Assembly (NCBI RefSeq): GCF_020497125.1
Contig: NC_059072.1
Coordinates: forward strand, 77,507,697 to 77,571,696
Length of the DNA: 64,000 nt
Source: Mauremys mutica
Taxonomy: Eukaryota > Chordata > Testudines > Geoemydidae
Direction of reading: 5' to 3'
The notes below the pieces were generated by a model. That model was not told where the DNA came from. It did no database searches and saw nothing but the letters and a program-made list of their open reading frames with translations. Position 1 is the stretch's first letter. Each line of letters begins with the position of its first letter. Shown here in pieces: positions 1 to 11,540 of this stretch. The translations under genes were made by a program, and so were the position numbers.

Positions 1-2223
1 CCTATAATGCCCTGCTACAGAGGCATGAAGCAGTGCCGATAGAGTACAACTCTATGGCATGCTGTGGTGCAGATCTTCTGCTGACTTCTGTCTCCCCTTG
101 CACAGCAAAACTGTATCTGCTTCCCTGTGTTTAGAGCCCTCTGATCCCAGAGAAAGTAGACAGGAGGATTTGCCCTTATTAATTCATAAGCATGAGGAAA
201 GAGAAAGAAGCAATATAAAATGCTTTAGGAAATAAGAATTGGCCATCAAGGTTTTCAGTAAAATGTAAGCATCTGTATTCTTAACTAAACTGTATGTAGA
301 TCCATTTCCCTCTCATGTCTTCATTAGCAATGAGTGACTTTTGGAAGGTTCACACAGGTTCAAGTCTGGGTATATATCTGAAACTCAGAAGGAATCTCTT
401 TGGTCTGAAAATTAAGCTTATCTCACAAGGAGAGTGTGTGAACTGAAAAAAAAAATCTCTGAATACTATGGTTGATGGAGACCAGGATGAAACTCTTAGC
501 CATCAAGGGAAAGATTCCCCCTCATTAAAGGGCTCCTAGCTGTGTAATACCTGAGTGTCAAAGATTAGGATGGATTTCTGTCTCATTTTACAGAGAGTAA
601 TACAAGACATAACTCTTAGTATAGACTTTCTTCCAGTTTCAGAGTGGCCAGCAAGATCTTCTTTCCACGAGGATACCTTCCCCTAGTGGAAGCATGCAGC
701 TGATTATAAATCAAATATTTGTTTGGTGAATGGAATGGTTCAGAGGATTGGGAATCTGATAGAGATTTTCATTCTCAGGAGCTGTCTTGAATCCCAGCTC
801 GAGTTGGTAGAGAAATAGAGGCCTTATTTTGAACTGGGGTAATCAGGTTGGTGCCATTGAAGTCAATGGATCTATGACCATTTACATGGGCTGAAGACCT
901 AGTCCTAAAAGTCATTACTTCCTGCTTTGATGTGGCCTCAGTCCACTTTTCAATGTTTGTGTCATAAAAAGAGTGCCACACTTGGTACCAAATAGCAGCG
1001 TTTGGAAAGAAGCCAGGATTTAATGGACATGGAAAGTGAATTACACTCTTCACCATGGCAGTGGCCCCTCCGGGTCAGGGGTCAGACACATTACCAAACT
1101 AATGTGGGGAAGCCTACACTCGTACACTACTTGTTCTAGGGATGCTGTCAATCAGGCACCACAGTCATCCACCACTCACACTTAATTTTTTTTTAAGTGA
1201 ATCTCATCCATTTATAACAGGCTGATCTATCTCAAAACACTAGGTAATAACAGAAGACATAGGATTAACAGTTATAGTGTATTACATTGTATGCAGCATC
1301 TCCATTATATTGTCTTCCTGTTGGAAGGTATGTGGAATGTTAAAATTCAACCTCCTTTTACAGAGTGTAGCCAAAAATAGCCTGGACACATGATACTGAA
1401 GCTGCTCTTGTGCCACCCATTTAAGTTATGTATCAACTCTAAATTTAATCAAGGCCACATTTTATTTATACATTTCATGCATTAAACTCATTTAAACTTT
1501 TAGTCAGATTTCATTAGGGGAAATACTACCGTGCACATCATGCAGTAGTAAAGCTAATGTGCTTCAGGAATTTGAAAGGATTTAGAGATCGGAGGGTCTG
1601 ATTTCAAAATTTCTTTTTCTTTTTCGGCTTAGTGCTTGGAGCAGGTCTGTGTGCAGCACACAGTTTGTTTCCTAGGACACTAATACAGTCAGCATGCTCT
1701 GTACAAATGTGTAAACACAGACATTCCCTGTAATCTGTGAGTTTGGTGTCTTAAGGCAAGATTATGTTTTTTTTAGGAAATGCAATTTATGTTGAGGATT
1801 AAATTTCTTCTGCAGACTGATACTGTCTGAGTTTGAGTGAGATGATAAATATTGTGTCCTAACTCCTTGTCTTCTATCTTTACCTTGATCCAATCTTTGG
1901 GGTGTATGTGTGTGTGATGATTTCCCCCTTTCCCATGTAAACATTTTAGTGTCTGCAATGTGCAAAAATAATGCGCACATGGGTGGAAACTCAGCAGTAA
2001 AATAAAAAAAATACAAAGACGTTAACGAACTGGCAACATTCAGAGCATTCAAAATTAAAGCTAGTATTATGTCCTTTACTTCTGCTATTGTGAAAAAAAA
2101 GTGGGAGAAAGGTACAACAGTGTTGCATTCTCTTGGGATTTCATGGCTTCAGTCAACCTGGGTCTGATTGTGTGATGTGCCTACTTACAATGGTGGCAAA
2201 TTTGGCCAAGGGGTGCAATTCCC
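1..2223. other. Non-coding, AT-rich, no gene seen
   Basis: No reading frame here looks like a real protein; all are short and carry no recognisable motif. The only repeat I can point to is a small piece at 851-870 with the core AAGTCAATGG, which recurs across the window as part of a palindromic repeat family. The rest looks like unique sequence. Confidence 0.6.
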
Positions 2224-2231
2224 ACACCAGC

Positions 2232-2581
2232 CAGGGCCGCCCAGAGGATTCTGGGGGCCTGGGGTCTTCGGCGGCGGGGGGCCCTTCCGTTCTGGGACCG
2301 CCGCCAAAGTGCCCCGAAGACTCACGGCGGGACCCCCGCCACCGCCGAATTACCGCCGAAGCGGGACCCGCCGCTGAAGTGCAGCCCGGTCTTTGGCGGT
2401 AATTCGGCGGCGGGGGGGGCGTAAGAAGCTCCTGGGCCCGGCCCCGCAAGAGTTTTCTGGGCCCCCCGGAGCTAGTGAAGGACCCCGCTCCAGGGCCCCC
2501 GAAAAACTCTCGTGGGGGCCCCTGTGGGGCCCGGGGCCTGGGGCAAATTGCCCCTCTTGCCCCCCCCTCTGGGCGGCCCTG
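2232..2581. mobile_element. Intact GC-rich hAT-type MITE
   Basis: A 350-bp very GC-rich block sits abruptly in AT-rich DNA. Its ends are perfect 15-bp inverted repeats (CAGGGCCGCCCAGAG at 2232-2246, its reverse complement at 2567-2581). They are flanked by a perfect 8-bp direct repeat, ACACCAGC, at 2224-2231 and 2582-2589. A terminal CAGGG and an 8-bp target duplication are the hallmarks of hAT DNA transposons. There is no transposase frame, so it must have been mobilised in trans. The interior is CpG-rich (GGCGG/CCGCC runs) and partly self-complementary. The short frames across it are compositional artefacts. Confidence 0.9.
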
Positions 2582-2589
2582 ACACCAGC

Positions 2590-3780
2590 TGAGACCAAAA
2601 CTCTATTGGATACATGCTTTGTATGTAGAAATGATATTTCAATTCTCTAAATTATTTTATTTGAAACTGGGAAAAATATGGTGGATTCAAGATGTTTAAA
2701 AAAAAAGGCTTTTGTTGAGTTATTTTGAAAACAAATGGAAGTCAGCTGTTCAGGCAGAGAAATATGATTTCACTGCAAATGTCAGGATTTTTTTTTATTT
2801 TTATTTTTTGCCTATGGCAAAAATCAAAAATTTCCCCAAGAATGGAATCTTGCCATTTTCAGCTGTAGTGAGACCATTCATTTGGTCATATGGGCATTGA
2901 AGAGCCAGCATATGGCAAAACTTTCTTGATCCAGGACACATCTGAACGTGTGATCTAAAAATGAAAGGCTTCATATTCAGTCTAAGGCCCATGAGCCATC
3001 TAGTCCCGAAGCACAGTTTTAATTTGGGAAAAGTGTGTATAAAGCCACCTGATACAGGTACAGTTTTAAGACAGAATGGCCTGGCTTATGGACATGTTGA
3101 ACACCCACAGCTCTCACTGAAGAATGGATGCTATGTAATTCTGAAATGTATGTCAGTAAGGCTTAGCATTTTTCTTCAAAGTGTTATATAAGAGGTAACA
3201 GCTGTATCATCCTGTCCACTTCCATGGGTAACAAGAATGGGAACCCAACAGATTCTGGTCAGGGGAAGGGCATGGAAAGAAAGCTTCTATAACATACAGA
3301 CTCTGTGGAAGCCACTGCAAGGGAGCTCCCTAAGGTTCCAGATGTGTGGTCTATATCTGAAAGGAAAAGGGGCTTGGTGAAAACAGCTTCTGACTTTATA
3401 CATCAGAGAAACCTGCAAGATTTTGAGGGTAAGTTATTTCTCACCCCATTAACATTAGCTTCACCTCCATAATGTGGACTTCCACCCTTCCCCGGGACAT
3501 AGTTCCAGACACAGAGAGCTTTCCCTGGCAATGTGGCTCCTGTAGGAGCTGTGCTGTCAGGGAACCAGAGAGGCAGAAGGGAAACCCAGAACCACTGCAG
3601 AGTGATGGGGACTCTTTGGATCCTGGAGAATCTACTAGGGCTGAACTCCCCTGGGGGTTATGCAGGCAAATTACCCCTCCCAACTAACCCAAGAATTCCT
3701 TGGACACTCTGAATGAAAATGTAGTGAGTTTATTAATTAAAGGAGAACCATGGGACGCAAGAGAGGTTTTTATGAGGGGA
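2590..3780. other. Non-coding, no feature seen
   Basis: Unique-looking sequence. Short frames near 3441-3690 lie on both strands and have no recognisable domain. I see no splice-bounded exon that I could defend. Confidence 0.5.
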
Positions 3781-3789
3781 AAGCTGGAG

Positions 3790-3960
3790 ACAGAGCGGTA
3801 AAGTGACTTGTGCAAGGCATCTCAATAACTCTGTTGCAGTGTCAGGGCCGACACAGAACTTGTGAACTCCCACCTCCAAGTGCCAAGCACAGTCACAGTG
3901 CCTTTCAAACTGCTCCAAAAAATTTTCAGACTTGATTAAAAAACAAATTGCTTCTGTCCA
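3790..3960 (+). repeat. MIR/L2-like ancient repeat remnant
   Basis: The stretch containing AAGTGACTTGTGCAAGGC, followed about 40 bases later by CAGGGCCGACACAGAACT, resembles the conserved core and 3' part of old tRNA-derived SINEs (the MIR/L2-tail group), which usually carry a GTGACTTGCCCAAGGTCAC-like segment. It is heavily diverged, so the family is a tentative assignment from recalled consensus. Confidence 0.35.
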
Positions 3961-5104
3961 GAGACATGTAAAGTCATACACTTCATCATGAAATTCTCAG
4001 CGTGGCTAAGCGCTATAATCCTATAAATAGCGGGTTGTGATGGAAGCCAGGACAGAGCCTTAATTACAGCCTAGCTGCATAAACAGCCACAGTTACTAAT
4101 TCTAGTCTATCCTAAACATAAAGGCATAAAGTGAGCCATGTAGAAAAGATAAATAGGGAATACAGAAGTGCTTGTTACTAGCCTGTACTTATAAGCTGGC
4201 ACAAGGTGATCATATTGACTCTAGACATATTCTCTCCTTTTGCGACATAAACAAAGGGCAGCACAGCACTGGGGAAAGAGCTGGGGATTTCTAATGATAT
4301 GGATTATCCTTAGTGGAGGTGGAGGTGCAAATTTCAAACAGACATATGCTAAAGCAACGTGAAAGTCAATGGTTTCTACATACAAAGCATTTGATCAACT
4401 GATGTGGGAATTCACCCTTGGTCAAATTGCCTACCATTGTAAGTAAGCACAACTCCATTGAGTTGCTTTGGGGCTGGAGAGTTGCCCTACAGAGAATTAG
4501 GCCAACTGAGTTTGAGTCCTAAAACTCAAAGCAAAACTTGGGCAAAGCAACTACATTTTGCCTGGTTTCAGGTCAAAAGCAAATAATAGTGATGTTTAGC
4601 ATGGTTTCAAACAAAACCATCATTCCTTCCTTGTGCCCTTAGGTGAGGGAAATAGCTCATTTGAAATTCAAGACAGATTCAACCTAAAAGATTGCCAGCT
4701 TTAGCAAAACCTTTTGGTGAACCTGGGTTGAGTTTTGGGTTTGTAATGAAACCCCAAACCAGGTGATCTTTTTATGGTTTCATATTTAACACTAAAGGGT
4801 TTACATAGCTGTAATTCACATTAGATTTCAGATGCAAGAAAAGGAAACTAACATGTTTGTGTCTTTTCCCCCACTAGGTGTCACCATAAGGCAATGACAT
4901 GTGAAAACCTTAGGAAAAGGATTGCTACAACAGGGAATTAGATTCAGTTAAGATGGCCACAGACTACAAGCCTGCCAATCAGGGCCCAATCCAATTCCCA
5001 CTGAAGTCAGCTGAAAAATCCTCCCTCAGTGGGAGTTAGATCGGGCTCCAGGTTTCTTTCCAGCAGTGATACACATTGCTACGGTGAAAGAATATAAGGG
5101 AATG
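3961..5104. other. Non-coding; one small palindromic repeat
   Basis: No gene seen. At about 4982-5051 there is an imperfect palindrome, with CCCACTGAAGTCAG in the left half and CTCAGTGGGAG in the right. It belongs to the same small repeat family as 24236-24307 and 54198-54268. Confidence 0.5.
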
Positions 5105-5350
5105 ACTACACAGCCACTGGAAGTGTGCCTTCCAGCCTGGCTAGATAGACTTACACTAGTTCACTAAAAATAGCAGTATGGACAATACAGTGTAGGCAGT
5201 GGTTTAGGCTAGCTACCCAAGCTCAGATCCAGGGAGCTGGGTGGGTTTGGATGGATAGCCAGATGTGGTATAGGTGGCAGAATGTTTACACTGCTAGTTT
5301 GAGCGGAGCTAACATGAGTCTGTCTACCTGGGCGGTGAAGCTTACACTTA
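5105..5350. mobile_element. Diverged MITE, 'GTCTACACT' group
   Basis: The left end reads GACTACACAGCCACTGGAAG and the interior has TAGATAGACTTACACTAG. The right part has GTCTACCTGGG followed by AAGCTTACACTTA. This layout parallels the clearer ~300-bp copies at 50339-50638 and 55216-55507, including the internal tract CTAAAAATAGCAGTATGGA. It is decayed, with no clear target duplication, so the boundaries are approximate. Confidence 0.5.
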
Positions 5351-6650
5351 TATTCTTTCTACCTTAAGTGAATTTAGGATACTCCTAATGGAGGATAAGG
5401 AAGGATAGAGTGTTTCATTGAAACACTTGGTTTAGGAATAGAAAGTGTGACCTGGCCATTCATCAAACAAATCCTCCTAGCTGATATAGGGAAGGGCATT
5501 GTGCCTGGCTTCAGAGAATTATCTCATTTTTCCCTATCTGCATCATCTCAGCCCTCCACTACAGCAATCTGCCTCTAGGCTGTCAGTCATGTGTCATGAA
5601 GTTAAAAACCTAGACGAGGCCCAGCTGACTCATGCAGAAATCATGGTGTAATTCTATTCACCTGTGACAGTCACAGCTGGATCTGATTCCCTCCTAAATG
5701 GGCTGTGGCTGTACTCCTGAGAAAGAAAATATTTGAATGGAAAAGCAGCTGATATGCAGGAATTTACTTTTTTAAATAAAATATTTTGGCACAAATCACA
5801 CTTGGTAAGAGATCATACCCCCTCTTTTTTCTGCTGTGCTCAGTTAATTCAGCTTTCCTTCCATTCTTCTTGCCTTTATGCATAGCAAGACTTAATGTCC
5901 CAATCAACAGCCTAGATAATAAAGTGATGGGTGAACCTTAAAAAGCTTTAATGATTTGATTTCCTTTGGTTAAGTACCTGTAATTTGGGTGGCTTATCCG
6001 AACCTCTTGGGTCTTCAAAATTAGGCTGGAGATGCAGTGAGAACTTAGACTTGTTGTGAGACTTTTTATACATCCTGTTTCTGGTCGGGTTGGAATGACC
6101 ATGAACACAGCTCACCTTCAATGGTTTGGCATGTCCCTGTTGAGTCCCTGCCAGAACTGGGAAGTTCAGAAGTGCACGTTTGTTTTAAAAAGTTAGATGA
6201 ACATAATAAAATACAATGTTGATGTTTAATTTGGAGGGTAGTGGGAAGGTTTGGGTAAATTTAGCCAGTCCATCCAGTCCATATTCTAACTAAACAATAG
6301 ACACCACAGTTCACCATTCATAGGGGAGGTGAATGAACTCTTCAGGGCTCAGGTCATGTAAGTAACATGAATTTGACCACAAAGGGTCTGTTCACATGGG
6401 CTGGCCATGAACCAGCCCAGGGTTGCTTTGCCATTTGCAATTTACAGAGCCCCATTAAGGGGAAATCTATCACCCTCTTGCCCAGAGTCCTCTTCCCACA
6501 GGCCTGAGGATTCCCTTAGACTTACCATTGCAAGCTTCCTGGGGGATGAGTACCTTGTCTATACAAGGTGGCCCAATATCTGGGGTTTTGAAGGCCCTCT
6601 GTGGCTAGTCTACAGCTTATCTCAGAGGATGTGGCCAGGTTGGTGCAAAG
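5351..6650. other. Non-coding, no feature seen
   Basis: No coding region or recognisable repeat was found between the decayed MITE and the solo LTR. The 91-residue frame at 6407-6682 runs into the LTR boundary and has no domain, so I treat it as chance. Confidence 0.5.
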
Positions 6651-6655
6651 GCCTC

Positions 6656-7450
6656 TGTCATAAACAGTTAGTTAAGGGTTAAGGTCTCTTTTACCTGTAC
6701 TGGGTTAACAAGCAGTACCTGATGACCACCTGACCAGAGGACCAATCAGGGACAAGATAATTTCAAATCTCTGTGGAGGGAAGGTTTTTTTTTTTTCTGT
6801 GTTCTTTGTTTTGAGTTGAGTCTCTCTTGGGAGTTAAGGGAGTCCAGACATCTTAATCAAGTCCTCCCAGGTTTCTGCAGTATTTTTCATCTATTCAGTC
6901 TAGTGAGTATTAGAAAGGCAAACTAGTATTTTTTTACTTTTATTTCTGTATTGGCAATTGTGTGTTTTGCTAAAGGAATCTCTTTATTTCTATTCCTGTA
7001 CTTTGCCTTTACTGAGAAAGAAAGAGGGAGGGGGAGTTCTCTCCAGGTATTACAGAAATAGTATACTTTCTTTTTGTTCTTTTAATAAATTCTTTTCTTT
7101 TCTTTGGACTTGGTTAATTCCTTCTCATGTGGAGATTCAAGGGAAGGGGAGGGGGGAAGAGTGAGTTCCTCCTGAGGTTGATTCACAGAGTTGAATCGGG
7201 GTGTATCTCTCCAGAGTGGCTAGGAGAGAGGGAGGGGGGAAGTGGGCTGCTTCCCTTTGTGCTGAGATTCAAGGTGGTTGGATCTGTGTTCCCCAGGGAA
7301 AGTTCAGGGGAACAGGGAGTGTGCTAGACACTTAAAAACCTAGCTGGTGGCAGTGTAGTAGATCTAAACTAAGATTTTAGTTTAGAGGAGTCCATGCAGG
7401 TCCCCATCTTGGAACCCAACAGCTCCAAGTGAGGGAGAAAACCTATGACA
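6656..7450 (+). mobile_element. Solo LTR of an endogenous retrovirus
   Basis: The segment begins TGTCATA and ends TATGACA (7-bp inverted termini with TG...CA). It is flanked by a perfect 5-bp direct repeat, GCCTC, at 6651-6655 and 7451-7455. An AATAAA signal lies at 7084-7089, two thirds of the way in, as expected for the R region of an LTR. There are no internal gag, pol or env genes, so this is a solo LTR left by recombination between the two LTRs of a provirus. At 795 bp it is a full-length LTR for this kind of element. The TG...CA ends, poly(A) signal and target duplication are seen directly; the retroviral rather than gypsy origin is inferred from length and remembered turtle LTR families. 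Confidence 0.85.
7084..7089 (+). promoter_or_regulatory. Polyadenylation signal in solo LTR
   Basis: AATAAA in a T-rich context inside the LTR. It sets the orientation of the LTR as plus. Confidence 0.6.
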
Positions 7451-7455
7451 GCCTC

Positions 7456-9000
7456 AAACTCCACCAGAGTGTTTAAGGGGTCTGTAAATATCCTGCTCCT
7501 CTGCCCTGTACATTTCCTAGCTACTGTGCTAAGGCTTATGTGGCACATTTGATTTAATAGTACTGTAAGCTGCAGGAGTAAGAGTTGCCCTCCCACATTT
7601 CTACTGCTTTGATGGGGGTATCAAAAAACTGATAGATTGGAGTACTATTCACTTGTCTGCTTTGGCAGCTAAAACCCTAGTAGGAACTAGTAGAGACCTT
7701 GAAATTCCTTGAAGAGGTTTCACTCATTGCCACAAAATAGTGGGGGAGGGGCACCAAACTACTGCCAGTTTCCTGAAAGCAGTTTTTTTATAATTTTGGG
7801 GAGTGAGGGCTCTGGGGAGCATCTTGTGTTTGTGGGAACTTTGGGTGCTGTACAAACTACACGTGAACAGTTTGCCTGGAGCCCTGAGCACCACTTGATT
7901 TTGGGTGGGTTCTGGGTGAACTGTTCACACAGCCCTAGAAATAAATTCAGCATCAGGAATGTAAAACAAAAGACTTTTAGCTCAGAAGCCATGCCACAAC
8001 TATGAATGTGTACATGTTCTGACATTCAGATCCAGAGGGTTGATGGTTTTAGTTATTCATATTTGGATATGCAATGGCCTTAAAAATAGTACAACATAGT
8101 ACTAGTTGTATAACATACTACTGTATTTTACATACTGTAACAGTATAACAGTGAATGGGATAGCAATGCAGCATGACATTCCCATTCATATTGAACTAAA
8201 ACCTGGGATTGTGGAAATGGCAATTTCCATTAGCTACATCAAGTTTGAGGCTGAAATGTTAGACTACAACTGTGAGCAGACTGTTCAGGAGAAAACAGGC
8301 AGAGGAGACGAAGGCTGAAAGGAAGGTATCAGGAGTACTGGCATAGGGACATCCACCTACAGAGTTCTATTACCAGACTCAATTTTTGATGGCTGGGAGG
8401 TGGCACAATTTTCCCTTCTAGGGAGGTATTCTTTGTGCATTAAGTGACATGTCTGATAACTAGTAGAGAAATGCACAGGGTGTGAGATAGTTCAGGTTGT
8501 TTGGGTGTAACATCTATATTCAGTTTTCTTTGGCTTCAACTAGTTTTTGCTGGGAGAGAAAACCTCCGTTTTTCTTCTTAAACAAGCCTTTCTTTCTTAA
8601 ACAAGTCTGCCTACCTTAAATGCATGCCTTCCCTGGAGTCTTCATGTCCAATGCCCAGCCCACACCTCAACATTCCCTTTCACATAAAGATTGTCAGGTT
8701 TCAGTATTTCTATAGCTAAGCCATTAAGCTAATATGTAAATTCATAAGCATTTTGGGATAAGTATATTATGGACACTGGACTGGACTGGACTGTCATCAC
8801 AACAGTAAGTAACTTACTTTCAAAATGCACAATGGTAAGATTCCCCACATCTCTCATTTAGTATATTTTGACATCTGTGCAGAAGTACATAGATAGGAAT
8901 TTGCATACGATTATTCTGTGGCCTGCCTTGGAAACATTTGCCATGTGACAGTTCAGAAGTTCAGGAACACAGCAACTGAAAGCAATACAAATGAAATACT
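7456..9000. other. Non-coding, minor simple repeats
   Basis: No gene seen. A short pentamer tract of GGACT units lies at about 8775-8793. The remainder appears unique. Confidence 0.5.
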
Positions 9001-9056
9001 GGCTCCATTGAAGTCAATGGCAAAAGCCCAATCAACTTCAGCGGGGCCAGGATTTC
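9001..9056. repeat. Small palindromic repeat (AAGTCAATGG family)
   Basis: CCATTGAAGTCAATGG is itself palindromic, and it is followed by ATCAACTTCAGCGGGGCCAG. This matches the arms of the family seen at 24236-24307, 29389-29447 and 54198-54268. Confidence 0.5.
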
Positions 9057-9284
9057 TACCAGATCTCCTGGTGGCAATCCATTGGCCAGCAAGCTAATAT
9101 TTCCTTACATTTGGTGTTGAGTGGGAATGTTTTTTTCTGGCTATGCCCCTGCTCACTAGCAGCAATCTTTTATGCTCTGAGGTAAGAATTCATCCCTTTA
9201 TCACTGTGTAAACTGAAAGTAGCCTCTACTTTGAATTCCTGTGGAATCTGAAGTTTGGTGTAACTCCCCTTGTTCTTCTCCACC

Positions 9285-9480
9285 AAACACACTCTCTATT
9301 CACAAACCCTTCCTTGAAACCCACCTCTTCAATGAAACACTTCTGCTAATCAAGTATCCACATCATCCCTTACTCAAACTATTGTAATATTGGACTTGTC
9401 TAGCTTACATTAAGCTTTTTGGGGGTAAGGATTACTTCTTAAACTGTGTGACAAGCATCACATAAGTTTTGAGAAATATT
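9285..9480 (+). repeat. Ancient dispersed repeat, L2/MIR-like 3' tail
   Basis: The segment holds CCTTCCTTGAAACCCACCTC, then TTAAGCTTTTTGGGGGTAAG. It resembles a common amniote repeat whose 3' part carries a 'TAAGCTCTTTGGGGCAGGGA'-like stretch. Similar tails appear at 13480-13740, 28425-28530 and 54465-54570. It is strongly diverged and the family name is uncertain. Confidence 0.4.
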
Positions 9481-9496
9481 TTATTTTTAATTATGA

Positions 9497-9775
9497 ATTC
9501 ACACAACTCACAGTCAACCCATAGAACTCTTTGCCGGAGGATGTTATGAAGGCCAAGACCATAACAGGGCTCAAAAAAGAACTAGATAAATTCATAGAGG
9601 ATAGATCCATCAATGGCTATTAGCCAGGACGGGCAGGGATGGTGTTCCTATCCTCTGTTTGCCAGAAGCTGGGAATGGGCGACAGGGGATGGACCAGTTG
9701 ATGATTACCTGTTCTGTTCATTCTATCTGGGGCACCTGGCATTGACCACTGTTGGAAGACAGGATACTGGGGAAT
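9497..9775 (+). mobile_element. CR1 LINE 3' end, truncated
   Basis: The segment contains CTCTTTGCCGGAGGATGTTA, AATTCATAGAGGATAG, GCCAGAAGCTGGGAATGGGC, ACCTGTTCTGTTCATTC and GGAAGACAGGATACTGG in this order. I recognise this as the 3' non-coding end of reptile CR1 LINEs. It is 5'-truncated, as most CR1 copies are, and the sense strand is plus. No reverse transcriptase remains in this piece. Confidence 0.85.
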
Positions 9776-11157
9776 TTTTAGTCTGACACAGTGTAGATGT
9801 TCTTAAGTATGTAATAGTGATTGTGGAAAAACTGAAAATTCAGGCACCTGAAGATCAGCACTGCAGCAAAGGGCCTCATTCCTCATCCAAGCTGAGGGTA
9901 AAACAAAGAGGGAAAACCTTAACACAAGCTCTATAACCTCTAACTTTCATTGTTGAATAGCCAGGCTTGGTGCATCCTTTCATAGGATGCAACCACTAAA
10001 AGACAGCATGACACCGGTGAGTAGGTAAAGTATTCCTTTCAGCAGAAGACAGTGGAACCTATGAAAGACAGTAATGCCAAGAGTTCAGTAGGACTCATAA
10101 AAGGATAACTTTTACTATTATAAAATCAATAGGAGGCTTTCCATTGACTTCCCAAGGCATTAGATCAGGCCCTTTGTGAGTGGTTTCTGAGCTTCCACAA
10201 GCAGAGAGCTGTTCTGAAATGAGCAGAGGCTTTGAACACTACAGTACCCACTCAAAGATGACTAAGGGAATGAGGGAGTGAGCCAGGCTGCTCTCTTGCT
10301 CTTCAGAAAGCAATTAGAACTGGTAGTCTTGATAAAGTGATTAAAGCAAATAGGAGACAGCTTAACAAAGAGCATAATATGAGCCCAAACCTGCAACTTT
10401 TGTCACTGTTTTCTTTATTCAAGTGAGCAATCCCTTATCCAAGCTCTAGGTGTTACATTAACGGTAAACAATAAGACTGAAGAATAAATATCCTGTACAC
10501 AGAGAGACTAGCCCTCACTCTCAAAGGGAATTCCATCTCAAAACGGAAATAGCCCCTTTAGCCAACTTTCTGTAAATAATAGTCTCTATAGTAACAGTCC
10601 CATGCCCTTACAGCCACCTATTCTGGAAAAAAAACACCGGGAATAGAATAGCTTTTGAGGGTGCTGTGTAGAACAACAAATTGGGCCCTGATGAGGGCTG
10701 GGAAATGGGGTGGGGGAGGAGAAATGTAACCATTTCAGGCTTTATACATTAAAAACATCTTAAATTAAACTCAAACTAATTAGAAGCCAGTGAAGTGCTG
10801 GTATGAGCTGCTCTCTGTTTAGGTTTGGTTTAATAAGAGAATAGCCACATTCTGCACTAAGTTAGACTTCTGAGTGGCCTTATGGCATAACTCCAAGAAC
10901 ATCATGTTTTGGTGCTTAATCCTGAGTTGCCAAAGACAATCTGCATCTGAAAGAATTTCACCATTTCACCAAGCACAGAGAAAATGGTCAAAACTACCCA
11001 TACATGGGTATTCAGCAGTAACCAAGGATTTAACACAACCAGGAGACTGAGATCCTGAATAAATGGCAGGCACGTTGCAAACTTCATCAGTCCTGCCAAC
11101 CTGCAAGAGCTTCCCATAGTATTGCGTCAGTTGAGCCTTGGCCAGTTAGACTTATTC
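9776..11157. other. Non-coding, one small repeat fragment
   Basis: No gene seen. A half-palindrome at about 10130-10172 (CCATTGACTTCCCAAGGC, then AGATCAGGCCC) belongs to the AAGTCAATGG family. The 71-residue minus frame at 10902-11117 has no motif of its own but may be an extension of the LINE relic that follows. Confidence 0.45.
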
Positions 11158-11540
11158 TAGTCCCTTGATCAGAGAGACATTGAAAAAAGGTCACTTGATT
11201 ACATCAGCTTGGTTAAAGAAGACAGAGTTGGTATTATCAGCATAATCCTGGCACCAAAGCCTACAGTTCCTCTTGTCTTCATATTCACACTAAGCTGGAG
11301 GGGTTGACAAAGAGGGATCCTTGTGGTGCCTCACATGAGACAGCCCTCAGGACAGATGAACAATGATTTAGTACTATCCTCCTGGACCTTCTAGAAATAA
11401 CGGAATCACTCAGAGTGACTGCACATACTCTTGCTAGATAGGAATCACAGATGTGCCAACAATACTTCATTAAAAACATGGAATGAAAGCAGTTGAGAGA
11501 GTTAAAAAGTAATCTCCAGGAGATCACAGACCAAGGCAAC
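11158..11540 (-). pseudogene. Decayed LINE reverse-transcriptase fragment
   Basis: Reading the minus strand, the frame around 11285-11539 contains CEAPQGSLFVNPSSL. This corresponds to the 'PQGSxLSPxLF' block of LINE reverse transcriptases (CR1/L2 superfamily). Just downstream on the same strand, another frame gives DYADNTNSVF, corresponding to the catalytic 'YADDTQLY' block. In this copy the second catalytic Asp is Asn, and the two blocks lie in different frames with stops between them, so it cannot be functional. I infer an L2- or CR1-like origin. The flanks to about 11830 may belong to the same element but are too decayed to claim. Confidence 0.6.

Noticed and set aside
2133..2650. Cluster of Pro/Gly-rich frames that could pass for a gene
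   Set aside because: The sequence is a 350-bp hAT MITE with perfect termini and target duplication. All frames change with phase and have no domain.
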